Origin: DASZPL01 sp035550315
GTDB taxonomy: Bacteria; Actinomycetota; Actinomycetes; JAFAQI01
NCBI GenBank assembly: GCA_035550315.1
Contig: DASZPL010000065.1
Location: 1-12,254 of the forward strand
Length of the DNA stretch: 12,254 bases
Reading direction: 5' to 3'
Shown here piece after piece: positions 1-7,204 of this stretch; positions within the stretch are counted from its first letter, which is position 1; every line of letters starts with the position of its first letter. The translations under genes and the position numbers were made by a program. The notes beneath the pieces were generated by a model, which was not told the DNA's origin, made no database searches, and was given only the letters and a program-made list of their open reading frames with translations.

Positions 1-1309
1 CTCCTACGGCACCACCTTCGGCCCCTCGGCGCCGGGCGCGATCAACTTGGTCTCCGGTGACACCGGCGGCGTCGACATGGCGCACACCGCCAACAATCCG
101 TCGGTCTCGACCGCGACCGACCCTAACGCCGACCTGACGCCTGACGGCAGCGGCGGCTTCTCCCTGACCAGCGATGCGCAGCCGTACTGGGACGATTGCT
201 CGACGCGGGACGCGGTCGCGATGAGTGGCCAGAACATCGGCGACCTGCTCAACGCTCGCGGTCTGTCGTGGGGTTGGTTCGAGGGTGGCTTCCGGCCGTC
301 CGAGTCATTCGCGGACGCGATCACGGCCACCGGGCACGCCGGTCAGTCGACGGCGACCTTCATCCCGGATGAGTTCGCCAAGGCCGGGTTCCAGAACGCG
401 GTGCCGCACTCCAGCAACCAGGGGCTGTGCGACACCGTGCACGCCGTCGGCACCGGACTGCCGGCGTCGCTCGGCACCGGCACCGGACAGTACGGCTTCA
501 AGGACGACTACATCCCGCACCACGAGCCGTTCCAGTTCTACGCGACCACGGCGAACCCGCACCACCTGACGATTCCGACCGACGCGAAGGGCCAGGACAC
601 GTTGGCCGGGCTGCGCACGGTCGGCACCGACACCCAGCACTTCGTCCACGGCCAGCCGCAGTTCGACACGCCGAACCACAACTACGACACCAGCGACTTC
701 GACCAGCTGGTGGCAGCGATCCACGACGGCAACCTGCCGCCGTCGGCGCTGCCGGCGGTCAGCTTCCTGAAGGCGCCCGGCTATCAGGACGGGCACGCGG
801 CGTACTCCGACCCGATCGACGAGCAGGAGTTCGTGGTCAACGAGATCAACGCGCTGCAGCAGACGCCTGACTGGAAGAGCACCGCGGTCGTCATTTCGTA
901 CGACGACTCCGACGGCTGGTACGACCACGCCTACTCAGGCGTGCACAACCCGTCGACGTCAGTCGCCGACACGCTGACCGGTACCGGGATGTGCGGCAGC
1001 GGCGCGGCGCTGGGCGGCGAGCAGGGCCGCTGCGGTTACGGCCCGCGGTTGCCGCTGCTGGTCATCTCACCGTGGGCGGCCCACAATGTGGTCGACCACA
1101 CGCTGACCGACCAGTCGTCAATCATTCGGTTCGTCGAGGACAACTGGGAGCTGCCGCGGATCTCCGGCAGCTTCGATGCGAAGGCCGGAACGCTCAACGG
1201 GTTGTTCGACTTCACGGCGAAGCAGGGTAAGGGCAACGCCTACGGCAACGCCCCCAACCGGCAGCCGTACTTGCTGGACCCGGCTACTGGGGAGCCGCTC
1301 CAGCACTGA
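1..1309 (+). CDS. Phosphoesterase family protein (phospholipase C / acid phosphatase type), 5' end outside window
   Basis: Open in frame from base 2 to the TGA at 1307-1309, about 435 residues visible; the start lies upstream. It looks like the C-terminal two thirds of a phosphoesterase-family enzyme (mycobacterial PlcA-C and AcpA-type acid phosphatases), which hydrolyses phosphate esters outside the cytoplasm. Typical segments in order: YGTTFGPSAPGAINLVSG at the left edge, LSWGWFEGGF near 248-280, HHEPFQFYATTANPHHL near 520-570, SFLKAPGYQDGHAAYSDP near 762-815, then VVISYDDSDGWYDH near 886-930, whose Asp and His residues match metal/catalytic positions of the family. The last part, GYGPRLPLLVISPWA and VDHTLTDQSSIIRFVEDNW, is the usual family ending. 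The N-terminus, including any Tat or Sec signal, is not visible. Substrate (phospholipid or other phosphoester) cannot be decided. A hairpin follows directly. It is unrelated to the Tad genes downstream. Confidence 0.9.
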   Translation, partial: SYGTTFGPSAPGAINLVSGDTGGVDMAHTANNPSVSTATDPNADLTPDGSGGFSLTSDAQPYWDDCSTRDAVAMSGQNIGDLLNARGLSWGWFEGGFRPSESFADAITATGHAGQSTATFIPDEFAKAGFQNAVPHSSNQGLCDTVHAVGTGLPASLGTGTGQYGFKDDYIPHHEPFQFYATTANPHHLTIPTDAKGQDTLAGLRTVGTDTQHFVHGQPQFDTPNHNYDTSDFDQLVAAIHDGNLPPSALPAVSFLKAPGYQDGHAAYSDPIDEQEFVVNEINALQQTPDWKSTAVVISYDDSDGWYDHAYSGVHNPSTSVADTLTGTGMCGSGAALGGEQGRCGYGPRLPLLVISPWAAHNVVDHTLTDQSSIIRFVEDNWELPRISGSFDAKAGTLNGLFDFTAKQGKGNAYGNAPNRQPYLLDPATGEPLQH

Positions 1310-1323
1310 CCGGCGCCCAGCAC

Positions 1324-1362
1324 CCTCGGGGTCGGGCCAGGCAACCCTCCCCGGCCCCGAGG
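1324..1362 (+). terminator. Strong hairpin after the phosphoesterase gene, probable terminator
   Basis: Arms 1324-1336 and 1350-1362 pair over 13 positions (8 perfect pairs CCTCGGGG/CCCCGAGG, one G-T, four more G-C pairs) around a 13-base loop. It begins 14 bases after the stop codon. No T-run follows, which is common for terminator-like hairpins in high-GC actinobacteria. A competing 7-bp stem, GGCAACC at 1340-1346 with GGTTGCC at 1361-1367, uses part of the loop and part of the right arm. Confidence 0.55.
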
Positions 1363-1386
1363 TTGCCGGTCAACCCGCCGTGCCGC

Positions 1387-1429
1387 TTCAGGCCGTGACG
1401 GGCGTCAGGATCCGGTCGTGCGGCCTGAA
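1387..1429. repeat. 9-bp perfect inverted repeat upstream of the tad leader
   Basis: TTCAGGCCG at 1387-1395 and CGGCCTGAA at 1421-1429 are exact reverse complements separated by 25 bases. A smaller inverted repeat, TGACG-GG-CGTCA at 1396-1407, sits inside the loop. The outer arm ends two bases before the TTGTCCACA element of the leader. It could be an operator for the tadAB transcription unit or a second part of a terminator. Only the symmetry is observed; the role is inferred. Confidence 0.4.
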
Positions 1430-1431
1430 CC

Positions 1432-1528
1432 TTGTCCACAGGCTGAGCGGCTGCGTGATTGCGGTCCAGTCGAGCAGTTGGTTGGGTGGCTCCGCTAACG
1501 GCTCGAACGAGGGACGAAGGCTCGGAAC
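1432..1528 (+). promoter_or_regulatory. Leader of tadA, copy 1 of a duplicated leader
   Basis: Bases 1432-1464 match 9510-9542 at 31 of 33 positions, and 1509-1519 (GAGGGACGAAG) and 1527-1536 (ACGTGGACGC) match 9596-9606 and 9608-9617 exactly; the middle has diverged. The block opens with TTGTCCACA, a good fit to the actinobacterial DnaA-box consensus. It also contains an arm-GTGATT-arm hairpin (1449-1454 with 1461-1466, two G-U pairs as RNA). GAAGG at 1516-1520 lies 8 bases before the GTG start and is the likely ribosome-binding site. A promoter reading, TTGTCC-17 bases-GTGATT, is possible, but the -10 match is poor. Confidence 0.5.
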
Positions 1529-2788
1529 GTGGACGCGGCGGCGCTGGTCGAGGGTGAGGTCCGAGAGCTCGTCCGGCGACGGGCGCTGGACCCAGCCGCC
1601 GACCCGGAGGCGGTGCGGCGGCTGGTCAACGACGTCGTCGCCGACTACGACGAGCGCAGCCTGGCGGGCGGCCTGCCCGCGCTGACCGACAGCGTCGGCG
1701 TGGCCCGGCAGGTGTACGACGCGGTCGCCGGGCTCGGCCCGCTGCAGCCGTTCCTCGACGATCCGTCGGTCGAGGAGATTTGGATCAACGAACCCGGCCG
1801 CGTGTTCGTCGCGCGATGTGGGCGCAGCGAGCTGACGACCACGATCCTGACGGCAAGCGAGGTGCGCGATTTGGTCGAGAAGATGCTGCGCTTCTCCGGC
1901 CGTCGGCTCGACACCAGCGCGCCATTCGTCGACGCCGCGCTGCCGGGCGGCGAGCGGGTGCACGTCGTAATTCCTGAGATCACCCGGGAGCACTGGGCGA
2001 TCAACATCCGCAAGTTCGTGGTGCGGGCGCATTCGCTCGACGAGCTGGTCGAGCTCGGCACGCTGACACCGCAGGCCGCGCGGTTCCTTGAGGCGGCGGT
2101 CGTGGCCGGTCTCAACCTCATCGTCGCCGGCGGCACGCAGGCCGGCAAAACGACGTTGCTCAACTGCTTGGCCGCGGCGATCCCGGCGCGGGAGCGGGTG
2201 ATCAGCTGCGAAGAAGTCTTCGAGCTGCAACCACCGCTGCCGGACGTGGTCGCGATGCAGACGCGCCAAGCCAACCTGGAGGGCACCGGCGAGGTCCGGC
2301 TCCGGCGGCTGATCAAGGAAGCCCTCCGGATGCGCCCCGAACGCATCCTCGTCGGCGAGGTCCGGCAAGAGGAGTGCCTCGACCTGCTGATCGCACTTAA
2401 CTCCGGCGTCCCGGGGATGTGCACGGTGCACGCCAACTCGGCGCGGGAGGCGCTGACCAAGCTGTGCACGTTGCCGCTGCTGGCCGGCGAGAACGTCACG
2501 CACAAGTTCGTCGTACCGACGGTTGCCAGCAGCATCGACCTGGTGGTGCACATCGCCCGTGACGTCCGCGGCGGCCGCAAGGTGCGGGAGGTGGTCGCCG
2601 TCAGCGGCCGCGCCGAAGGCGACGTCGTCGAGACCGCCGACGTGTTCACCACCGGTCCCGACGGCCTGGTGCGCGCAGCCGGCTGGCCGCCGCACCCGGA
2701 GCGGTTTGCGCTGGCCGGCGTCGACCTGGCGCGGCTGCTCGCGCCGGAGCCGGCCTCGACGTACGCCGTCGCAGCGGGCGTCGGCTGA
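1529..2788 (+). CDS. tadA: TadA/CpaF-type secretion ATPase (VirB11-like) of the Tad pilus
   Basis: Protein of 419 residues from GTG 1529. Hexameric ATPase that powers assembly or export of Flp-type pilins at the cytoplasmic face of the membrane. Visible motifs: N-terminal domain with GLGPLQPFLDDPSVEEIWIN (about 68-87), Walker A GGTQAGKTT (201-209), acidic box ISCEEVFEL (225-233), Walker B with ILVGEVRQEE (273-282), and a His box CTVHANS (298-304). Length is typical of actinobacterial TadA. GTQAG in the P-loop and Q after GEVR differ from VirB11 (GTGSG, GEVRG), but I recall them as normal for this clade. The start is supported by the GAAGG site and by the same ACGTGGACGC context in the duplicated leader near tadC. 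The stop overlaps tadB (TGATG), so the two are co-translated. No TadZ/Ssd-like gene precedes it. Confidence 0.95.
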   Translation: MDAAALVEGEVRELVRRRALDPAADPEAVRRLVNDVVADYDERSLAGGLPALTDSVGVARQVYDAVAGLGPLQPFLDDPSVEEIWINEPGRVFVARCGRSELTTTILTASEVRDLVEKMLRFSGRRLDTSAPFVDAALPGGERVHVVIPEITREHWAINIRKFVVRAHSLDELVELGTLTPQAARFLEAAVVAGLNLIVAGGTQAGKTTLLNCLAAAIPARERVISCEEVFELQPPLPDVVAMQTRQANLEGTGEVRLRRLIKEALRMRPERILVGEVRQEECLDLLIALNSGVPGMCTVHANSAREALTKLCTLPLLAGENVTHKFVVPTVASSIDLVVHIARDVRGGRKVREVVAVSGRAEGDVVETADVFTTGPDGLVRAAGWPPHPERFALAGVDLARLLAPEPASTYAVAAGVG

Positions 2789-3645
2789 TGGGCAGCCTGT
2801 TCGGCCTGATGTTCGGGCTCGGGCTGGTGCTGATCTGGCGAGCCGGCCGGGGAGCGCCGCGCCGAGTCCGGATCAGCAGCCGGCCGCGCGGCGGGCCGAG
2901 CCGGCTGCTGGCGGAGGCCGGTTTCGCTCGGGTGACGCCAGGCCGGCTGGTCGCGGGTTGCATGGCAACCGGTGCCGTCGGGTTCGTCGTCGCGCTGGCG
3001 GTCAGCCACGCGGTCGTCCTTGCCGTCGGCTTCGGCGGCATCGCCGGCTGGGCGCCGGTCGGGTGGCTGCAGCACCGCCGCCGGCAGCGCAGCGTCGAGC
3101 GCCGTCAGCTGTGGCCGGACGCGGTCGACAACCTTGCCTCCGCCGTCCGCGCCGGGATGGGACTCGCCGAGGCGCTGGGCCAGCTGGCGGATCGAGGCCC
3201 CGAGCCGCTGCGGCCGGCGTTCGCCGGCTTCGCCGAGGACTATCGCGCGACCGGGCGGTTCGGCGACTGCCTCGACCGGCTGAAGGCCGAGCTCGCCGAT
3301 CCGGTCGCCGACCGGCTGATCGAGTCGTTGCGGATCACCCGCGAGGTCGGCGGCTCTGACATCGGCCGGTTGCTCCGCACGCTGTCGCAGTTCCTGCGTG
3401 ACGACGCCCGCACCCGCGCCGAGCTGGAGACTCGGCAGGGATGGACCGTCAACGCCGCGCGGCTGGCGGTCGCCGCTCCGTGGATCCTGCTGGCGTTGCT
3501 GTCGCTCCGACCGGCCACTGCCGCGGCGTACGACTCCAGCGCCGGCGTCGCGGTGCTCGCCATCGGCGCGACGGTGTGCCTGCTCGCGTACCGGCTAATG
3601 CTGCGGATCGCCCGGCTCCCGGTCGACCAGCGAGTGCTGCAGTAG
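2788..3645 (+). CDS. tadB: TadB-like inner-membrane platform protein (type II secretion F family)
   Basis: Protein of 285 residues from ATG 2788, overlapping the tadA stop by one base. Tad platform proteins sit in the inner membrane, contact the TadA ATPase and organise pilin extrusion. Seen: an N-terminal hydrophobic helix (about 2-17), a second membrane region (about 53-94), a cytoplasmic T2SSF domain beginning LWPDAVDNLASAVRAGMGL (108-126) and running to about 220, then two C-terminal membrane helices (about 226-240 and 252-271). Arrangement and length fit TadB. It would normally be followed directly by tadC, but here the next gene is on the other strand and tadC lies about 6 kb away. The last codons form the left arm of a terminator-like hairpin. 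Confidence 0.92.
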   Translation: MGSLFGLMFGLGLVLIWRAGRGAPRRVRISSRPRGGPSRLLAEAGFARVTPGRLVAGCMATGAVGFVVALAVSHAVVLAVGFGGIAGWAPVGWLQHRRRQRSVERRQLWPDAVDNLASAVRAGMGLAEALGQLADRGPEPLRPAFAGFAEDYRATGRFGDCLDRLKAELADPVADRLIESLRITREVGGSDIGRLLRTLSQFLRDDARTRAELETRQGWTVNAARLAVAAPWILLALLSLRPATAAAYDSSAGVAVLAIGATVCLLAYRLMLRIARLPVDQRVLQ

Positions 3646-3666
3646 CAGCTACCTGCTAGGGCACTC
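3632..3666. terminator. Hairpin between convergent tadB and the beta-helix gene, probable bidirectional terminator
   Basis: GAGTGC (3632-3637) pairs with GCACTC (3661-3666), and inside it TAGCAG (3643-3648) pairs with CTGCTA (3653-3658) around the loop CTAC, with a small internal loop between the stems. It overlaps the end of tadB and ends 6 bases before the stop codon of the opposing gene. No U-tract on either side. It supports ending of the tadA-tadB transcript here, separate from tadC. Confidence 0.5.
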
Positions 3667-3671
3667 TGCTG

Positions 3672-5282
3672 CTAGGTGCTGGGGCACCAGGGGTTCTTCG
3701 GGACGCCCTTGCACGGGTCCGGCATCGACGTGAGGTGCTTGGGCAGCGGGTGCATCACCACGTGGGTCTGCCGGGGGTAGTGGTCGGTCGGCAGGCACGG
3801 GACGCTCAAACCGGCGACCAGCGCGACCTGCGTGTCGCACAGCACCTGATCCAGGAAGAGCGGATTCAAGTTGGCCGGGGCAGCCTTGCCGCTGCACGAC
3901 GGATGCTGGGCCTGGAGCGCTGCCGACTCCGGGTTTAGCTTCCCAGTGGTGTCGGTGTTGCCGTTGAAGCAGTTGGCCCGCTCGTTGCTTTCCAGGTTTA
4001 GCTGCTCGAAGTCGCCGTTCGTCGGGTTACCGAAGAACCCGTTGTTCTTGTACGTGTTGTGGATCAGCGCGTTGCCGTACTCGTCGTACAGGCAACTGCC
4101 GGATCCGAACAGTACGTAGTTAGGAGTTCCGCCCGTGCACGGCGGGCCGCTGTCGGGGTAGGGCACGAAGATCGTCCCCCAGGCGCCGTTGCTGACGAAC
4201 CGGTTGTCCATCACGGTGTCGTTGCGGCCGCCGGAGATCGACACGCCGGTCCCGACCGGCCCCTGCGCCGCTGACCCGGACTTCGGCACGTTCGGGTTGT
4301 TGTTGTGGTCGATCAGGTTCTTGTAGAGCACCCAGCACGTCGGGGCGCCTTTCACCGGCGGCTGGTGCCCTGACACGCATGCACCGTTCTGCGGCGGCGG
4401 GTTGTCGCCGTTCTGGCTGTTGGTGTCGAACCCGTCCTCGTTGTGGTCGAACCGGTTGTGCTCGATCAGCATCGTGCCGCCGGAGTTGCTGCCCGAGTAG
4501 CCGAGCGCGTTGAACTCCGATCGGCTTCGTCTGATGATCTGCGTGCACAGCTGGTGACAGGCTCCGATGTAGAAGCCGGCGTCGTCGAAGTTGCTGGCGT
4601 AGTCCTGGGCGAACAGTCCGCCCTCCCACGCGCTGGAGAACAAGCCGTACTCCGCGGCGTTCGACGTACTCCCGCTGTAGAAGGTGGAGGTCGTCGTGAG
4701 GTAGGTGGCCAGGAAGCCCCAGCCGTGGATCTTGTTCTTGTCGTTGAGGCCGTCCCACCAGATCTCGTTGCCGGTGTCGCCGGAGCCGCTCAGGAAGTTG
4801 CACGCGGTCAGGTTCTCGACGTTCACGTCGTTGGCGTGCCACACGACGATGCCGTTGAGGCCCGCATTCTTGGGACCGTAGTTCTGCGCTGCCGGCTTGC
4901 GGCTGCACTTTCCGTAGCCGGGCTTGGTGCCGTCCACCACCACCGTGTTGCGGTTCATCCCGCGGATCGTCAGGTGGGGCGTGGTGATCAGTACGCCGGA
5001 CGGGATGTCGGGGGCGGCTGCGGGCGCTTTGCTCGACGTGGTCTTGTAGTCACCGGGCGCGACCAGGATCCAGTCGCCGCGGTGGGCGTGATCGACGGCC
5101 GCCTGGATGGTCTTGTACTGCCCCTTGATGTGGTGGTAGGTGCCGACCCGCAGCACCCTGGGGCCCGTTGAGCCAGTTGCGTGGTGCGCCGCCGGGCTGG
5201 CGGAGGCGTTCAGCCCGAAACCGAGCACGGCGCAGATCACGACCGGTGCACACCACAGAGTTCTCAACCGACGCGACTGCAC
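3672..5282 (-). CDS. Secreted right-handed parallel beta-helix repeat protein, cysteine-rich
   Basis: Open frame of 540 codons from GTG 5294. GTG 5282 (536 residues) is preferred because GGAG lies 6 bases before it, while the outer GTG has no properly spaced site. The N-terminus MQSRRLRTL followed by a hydrophobic stretch and ASAS is a Sec signal peptide. The segment TIQAAVDHAHRGDWILVAPGDY (about 58-79) is the classic entry to pectate-lyase-like/PbH1 beta helices, followed by repeated N-, G- and D-rich turns such as LIEHNRFDHNEDGFDTN. These folds bind or cleave polysaccharides, but no catalytic set is recognised, so the substrate is unknown. The mature part has 14 cysteines, an even number, suggesting disulfides. 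GC content looks lower than in the Tad genes. It follows the Lipoprotein_15 gene on the same strand by about 50 bases and may share its transcript. Confidence 0.82.
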   Translation of the reverse strand: MQSRRLRTLWCAPVVICAVLGFGLNASASPAAHHATGSTGPRVLRVGTYHHIKGQYKTIQAAVDHAHRGDWILVAPGDYKTTSSKAPAAAPDIPSGVLITTPHLTIRGMNRNTVVVDGTKPGYGKCSRKPAAQNYGPKNAGLNGIVVWHANDVNVENLTACNFLSGSGDTGNEIWWDGLNDKNKIHGWGFLATYLTTTSTFYSGSTSNAAEYGLFSSAWEGGLFAQDYASNFDDAGFYIGACHQLCTQIIRRSRSEFNALGYSGSNSGGTMLIEHNRFDHNEDGFDTNSQNGDNPPPQNGACVSGHQPPVKGAPTCWVLYKNLIDHNNNPNVPKSGSAAQGPVGTGVSISGGRNDTVMDNRFVSNGAWGTIFVPYPDSGPPCTGGTPNYVLFGSGSCLYDEYGNALIHNTYKNNGFFGNPTNGDFEQLNLESNERANCFNGNTDTTGKLNPESAALQAQHPSCSGKAAPANLNPLFLDQVLCDTQVALVAGLSVPCLPTDHYPRQTHVVMHPLPKHLTSMPDPCKGVPKNPWCPST

Positions 5283-5334
5283 GACTCTCTCCACTCCGAT
5301 GAGGCGGACGATCCGAACCCGGGCACGGTCGCGA

Positions 5335-5841
5335 CTACTTGATCAGTCCGCCGTGGGCGTTGAGGGCGTACCAGGGGCCCCCGAACTCCCTGATGCCGAT
5401 GTTGAGCACGTCGCGCTTGCCGGTGTCGCCGGTGTAGGTGTGCAGCGGGTAGCCCTTGTAGGTGACCTCGCGCAGCTTGCCCTGGTATGGAATCGTCCCG
5501 AGCAGCGACTTCTTCACGCCCGGTCCTGCGACCGGCTTGCCCGTGGTGGTGACGGCGGGCCACTTCTTCTCGCAGCGCCCGTGCTGGATTTTCCGGCACT
5601 TGTCCTTGTTGCGCTTGTCGCGCACGAACATGTAGATCGTGCGGTCGGACTGGTTGACCAGCAGCGGCCCGACGGCGGTATGGGCGATTTGCACCGTTGG
5701 CTTGGCGTGATGCTTCAGGCCGTGCGCCGTGGCGCCGGTTGCCGCAAACACCGAGGTGACCGCGAGGACGGCGACGGCTGCCAGCCCGACCGCAACCCGC
5801 CTAGGCGGTTGCCCCCCGCGACCGACGACTCCGCGCTTCAT
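5335..5841 (-). CDS. Secreted Lipoprotein_15-repeat (COG4315-like) protein
   Basis: Protein of 168 residues from ATG 5841, preceded by a strong ribosome-binding site (GGGAGGA, 6 bases from the start on the minus strand). N-terminal signal peptide: basic RRVAVGL then a hydrophobic stretch to about residue 35, ending ATGATAHG. There is no lipobox cysteine, so it is probably secreted rather than lipidated. One repeat unit of the family is visible: DRTIYMF (66-72), a C82...C90 pair followed by KKWPAV, SLLGTI (112-117), TYKGYPLHTYTGD (127-139) and FGGPWYAL (153-160). These proteins are common in actinobacteria and have no settled function; some are found with redox proteins. Its start faces the Tat-protein gene across 78 bases. 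Confidence 0.85.
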   Translation of the reverse strand: MKRGVVGRGGQPPRRVAVGLAAVAVLAVTSVFAATGATAHGLKHHAKPTVQIAHTAVGPLLVNQSDRTIYMFVRDKRNKDKCRKIQHGRCEKKWPAVTTTGKPVAGPGVKKSLLGTIPYQGKLREVTYKGYPLHTYTGDTGKRDVLNIGIREFGGPWYALNAHGGLIK

Positions 5842-5869
5842 GACGTCCTCCCCGCATCAACCAGTTGCG

Positions 5870-5881
5870 TGCCGATCGGCA
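5870..5881. promoter_or_regulatory. 12-bp perfect palindrome in a divergent promoter region, operator candidate
   Basis: TGCCGATCGGCA is its own reverse complement and lies in the 78-base gap between the divergent starts at 5841 (-) and 5920 (+). A minus-strand TANNNT hexamer, TACGCT (plus 5881-5886), abuts it, so the palindrome would cover the predicted transcription start of the minus-strand gene. No partner site was seen. In GC-rich DNA such palindromes can occur by chance. Confidence 0.35.
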
Positions 5882-5906
5882 GCGTATCGAGCATCGCGGC
5901 GTCGTG

Positions 5907-5920
5907 TATGGTGCCGCCGA
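5907..5920 (+). promoter_or_regulatory. Possible leaderless promoter of the Tat-exported protein
   Basis: TATGGT (5907-5912) fits the actinobacterial -10 pattern TANNNT and is followed by seven bases and then the ATG at 5920, so transcription could start on the A of the start codon. No ribosome-binding site precedes ATG 5920 or the in-frame ATG at 5908, which fits a leaderless mRNA. No convincing -35 hexamer was seen. Confidence 0.4.
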
Positions 5921-7203
5921 TGCGGGGAGACGGGGAGGCGGACCGGCGCAGTCTGACGCGCCGGCGATTCGTCGCGGGGGCGTCGGCGCTGGCAGCGGGC
6001 GGCGTTGCCGCTGGGCTCCCGGACGGTCGTGCCGTCGCCGGCCCTCGCCCGAAGCTGGTGCCGCTCGGCCGTCAGCCGCACGGGCTGCCCAAACGCCAGC
6101 ACGCGTGGGGCGACTATCTGTCGAAGGACGCCTACGGCAACGCGTCGGCGCCGAGGTACGACCGGCTGCTCTTCTTCGACGTACGCGGCAACCCGAGCCC
6201 CGCGCACGCCCGCCTGCTCGAGTCGCGCCTGCGGACGCTGGAGCGTCACTTCGACTGGAGCCACAAGGGATTGTTGTTCACGGTCAGTTGGGGGCCGAGC
6301 TACTTCAAGTTGCTCGGGGTCAACTCGCCGATTCCGCGGGCGACCAAGCTGTCGACGTTCGAGCATCCGGAGATCGACAACTACGACGTGTGCATCCACC
6401 TCGCCAGCGATGACGAGAAGCGGCTGCAGCACATCGAGGCGGCGCTGGTCCACGGTCACAAGCTGCCGGGGGTCAAGGGTTCGCTGTCGCTCCGGTCGGC
6501 GCTGACCTGGCGCGAGACCCGCACCGGCTTCACCGGCGTCGGGATCCCGGCCGCCCACCAGAACGTGAAGGGCATCCCGGCCGGCCACCCGGTGGCCGCC
6601 GACTCGCCGCTGTTCATGGGGTTCAAGTCGGGGATGCGCAGGAACCAGGCGACCGAGGACGACGTCACCATCAAGCACGGCCGCTTCGCGGGCGGCACGA
6701 CGATGCACGTCAGCTACATGCGCGAACCCCTCGGCGACTGGTATCGGAAGCTGTCACAACGCGAGCGGATCGCGTTGATGTTCTCTCCCGAAACCGATGC
6801 CAAGGGCGTGCAGCGGATCATCGAGGACAAGACCGACGCCAGCGCCGACACCAAGCAGATCATCACCGCGATCAAGAAGTACGGCATGGTCGGGCACTCG
6901 CAGGCGACCGCCCAGGCTCGCAAGCACGGCCGGCCGATCATCATCCGGCGCGACTTCAACACCGTCGATGACGACTACGCCGGGCTGCACTTCGTCTCGG
7001 TGCAACGCTCGATCCACGACTTCGTCGCGACCCGCAACGCGATGAACACCTCCGGCGCGCACAACATCAACAAGAAGATCACCGCCACGAAGAACAACGG
7101 CATCAACGCCTTCATCAAGGTCCGGCGGCGCGCGAACTACGTGATGCCGTCACGGGCCGACCGGTCCTTCCCGCTGCTGCCCGGCCGCGGCTCCGTGCTC
7201 TGA
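5920..7203 (+). CDS. Tat-exported protein resembling DyP-type haem peroxidases
   Basis: Protein of 427 residues from ATG 5920. The N-terminus has a twin-arginine signal: TRRRFVAG at 13-20, then ASALAAGGVAAGL, with probable cleavage after AVAG about 41. The body recalls DyP peroxidases: RYDRLLFFDVRGN (79-91) like a first ferredoxin-like strand, FMGFKSGMRRNQ (232-243) where DyP enzymes have GFxDG, GHSQ with H326 where the proximal haem ligand is expected, IIIRRDFN (340-347) like the post-ligand Arg-rich segment, and GLHFVSVQRSIHDF (355-368) like the last core strand. The catalytic Asp of GxxDG appears to be Ser237. It also recalls uncharacterised Tat proteins labelled DUF7405 in haloarchaea and actinobacteria. 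Peroxidase activity is therefore doubtful; an exported haem-binding or altered peroxidase is inferred. It may be regulated together with the divergent Lipoprotein_15 gene. Confidence 0.72.
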   Translation: MRGDGEADRRSLTRRRFVAGASALAAGGVAAGLPDGRAVAGPRPKLVPLGRQPHGLPKRQHAWGDYLSKDAYGNASAPRYDRLLFFDVRGNPSPAHARLLESRLRTLERHFDWSHKGLLFTVSWGPSYFKLLGVNSPIPRATKLSTFEHPEIDNYDVCIHLASDDEKRLQHIEAALVHGHKLPGVKGSLSLRSALTWRETRTGFTGVGIPAAHQNVKGIPAGHPVAADSPLFMGFKSGMRRNQATEDDVTIKHGRFAGGTTMHVSYMREPLGDWYRKLSQRERIALMFSPETDAKGVQRIIEDKTDASADTKQIITAIKKYGMVGHSQATAQARKHGRPIIIRRDFNTVDDDYAGLHFVSVQRSIHDFVATRNAMNTSGAHNINKKITATKNNGINAFIKVRRRANYVMPSRADRSFPLLPGRGSVL

Positions 7204-7204
7204 C

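Noticed and set aside
2138..2380. Unusual Walker A (GTQAG) and GEVRQ in TadA as a sign of an altered ATPase
   Set aside because: Lys and Thr of the P-loop, the Walker B Glu and the His box are intact, and I recall these variants as usual in actinobacterial TadA.
1388..3075. Long open frames on the minus strand across tadA-tadB (about 435 and 476 codons)
   Set aside because: They are antisense to strongly recognisable TadA and TadB, with Arg/Pro/Ala-rich, non-family sequence, as expected from high-GC DNA.
5140..5919. A 260-codon upstream extension of the Tat-exported protein
   Set aside because: It runs antisense through the Lipoprotein_15 gene and the start of the beta-helix gene; the Tat signal begins properly at 5920.
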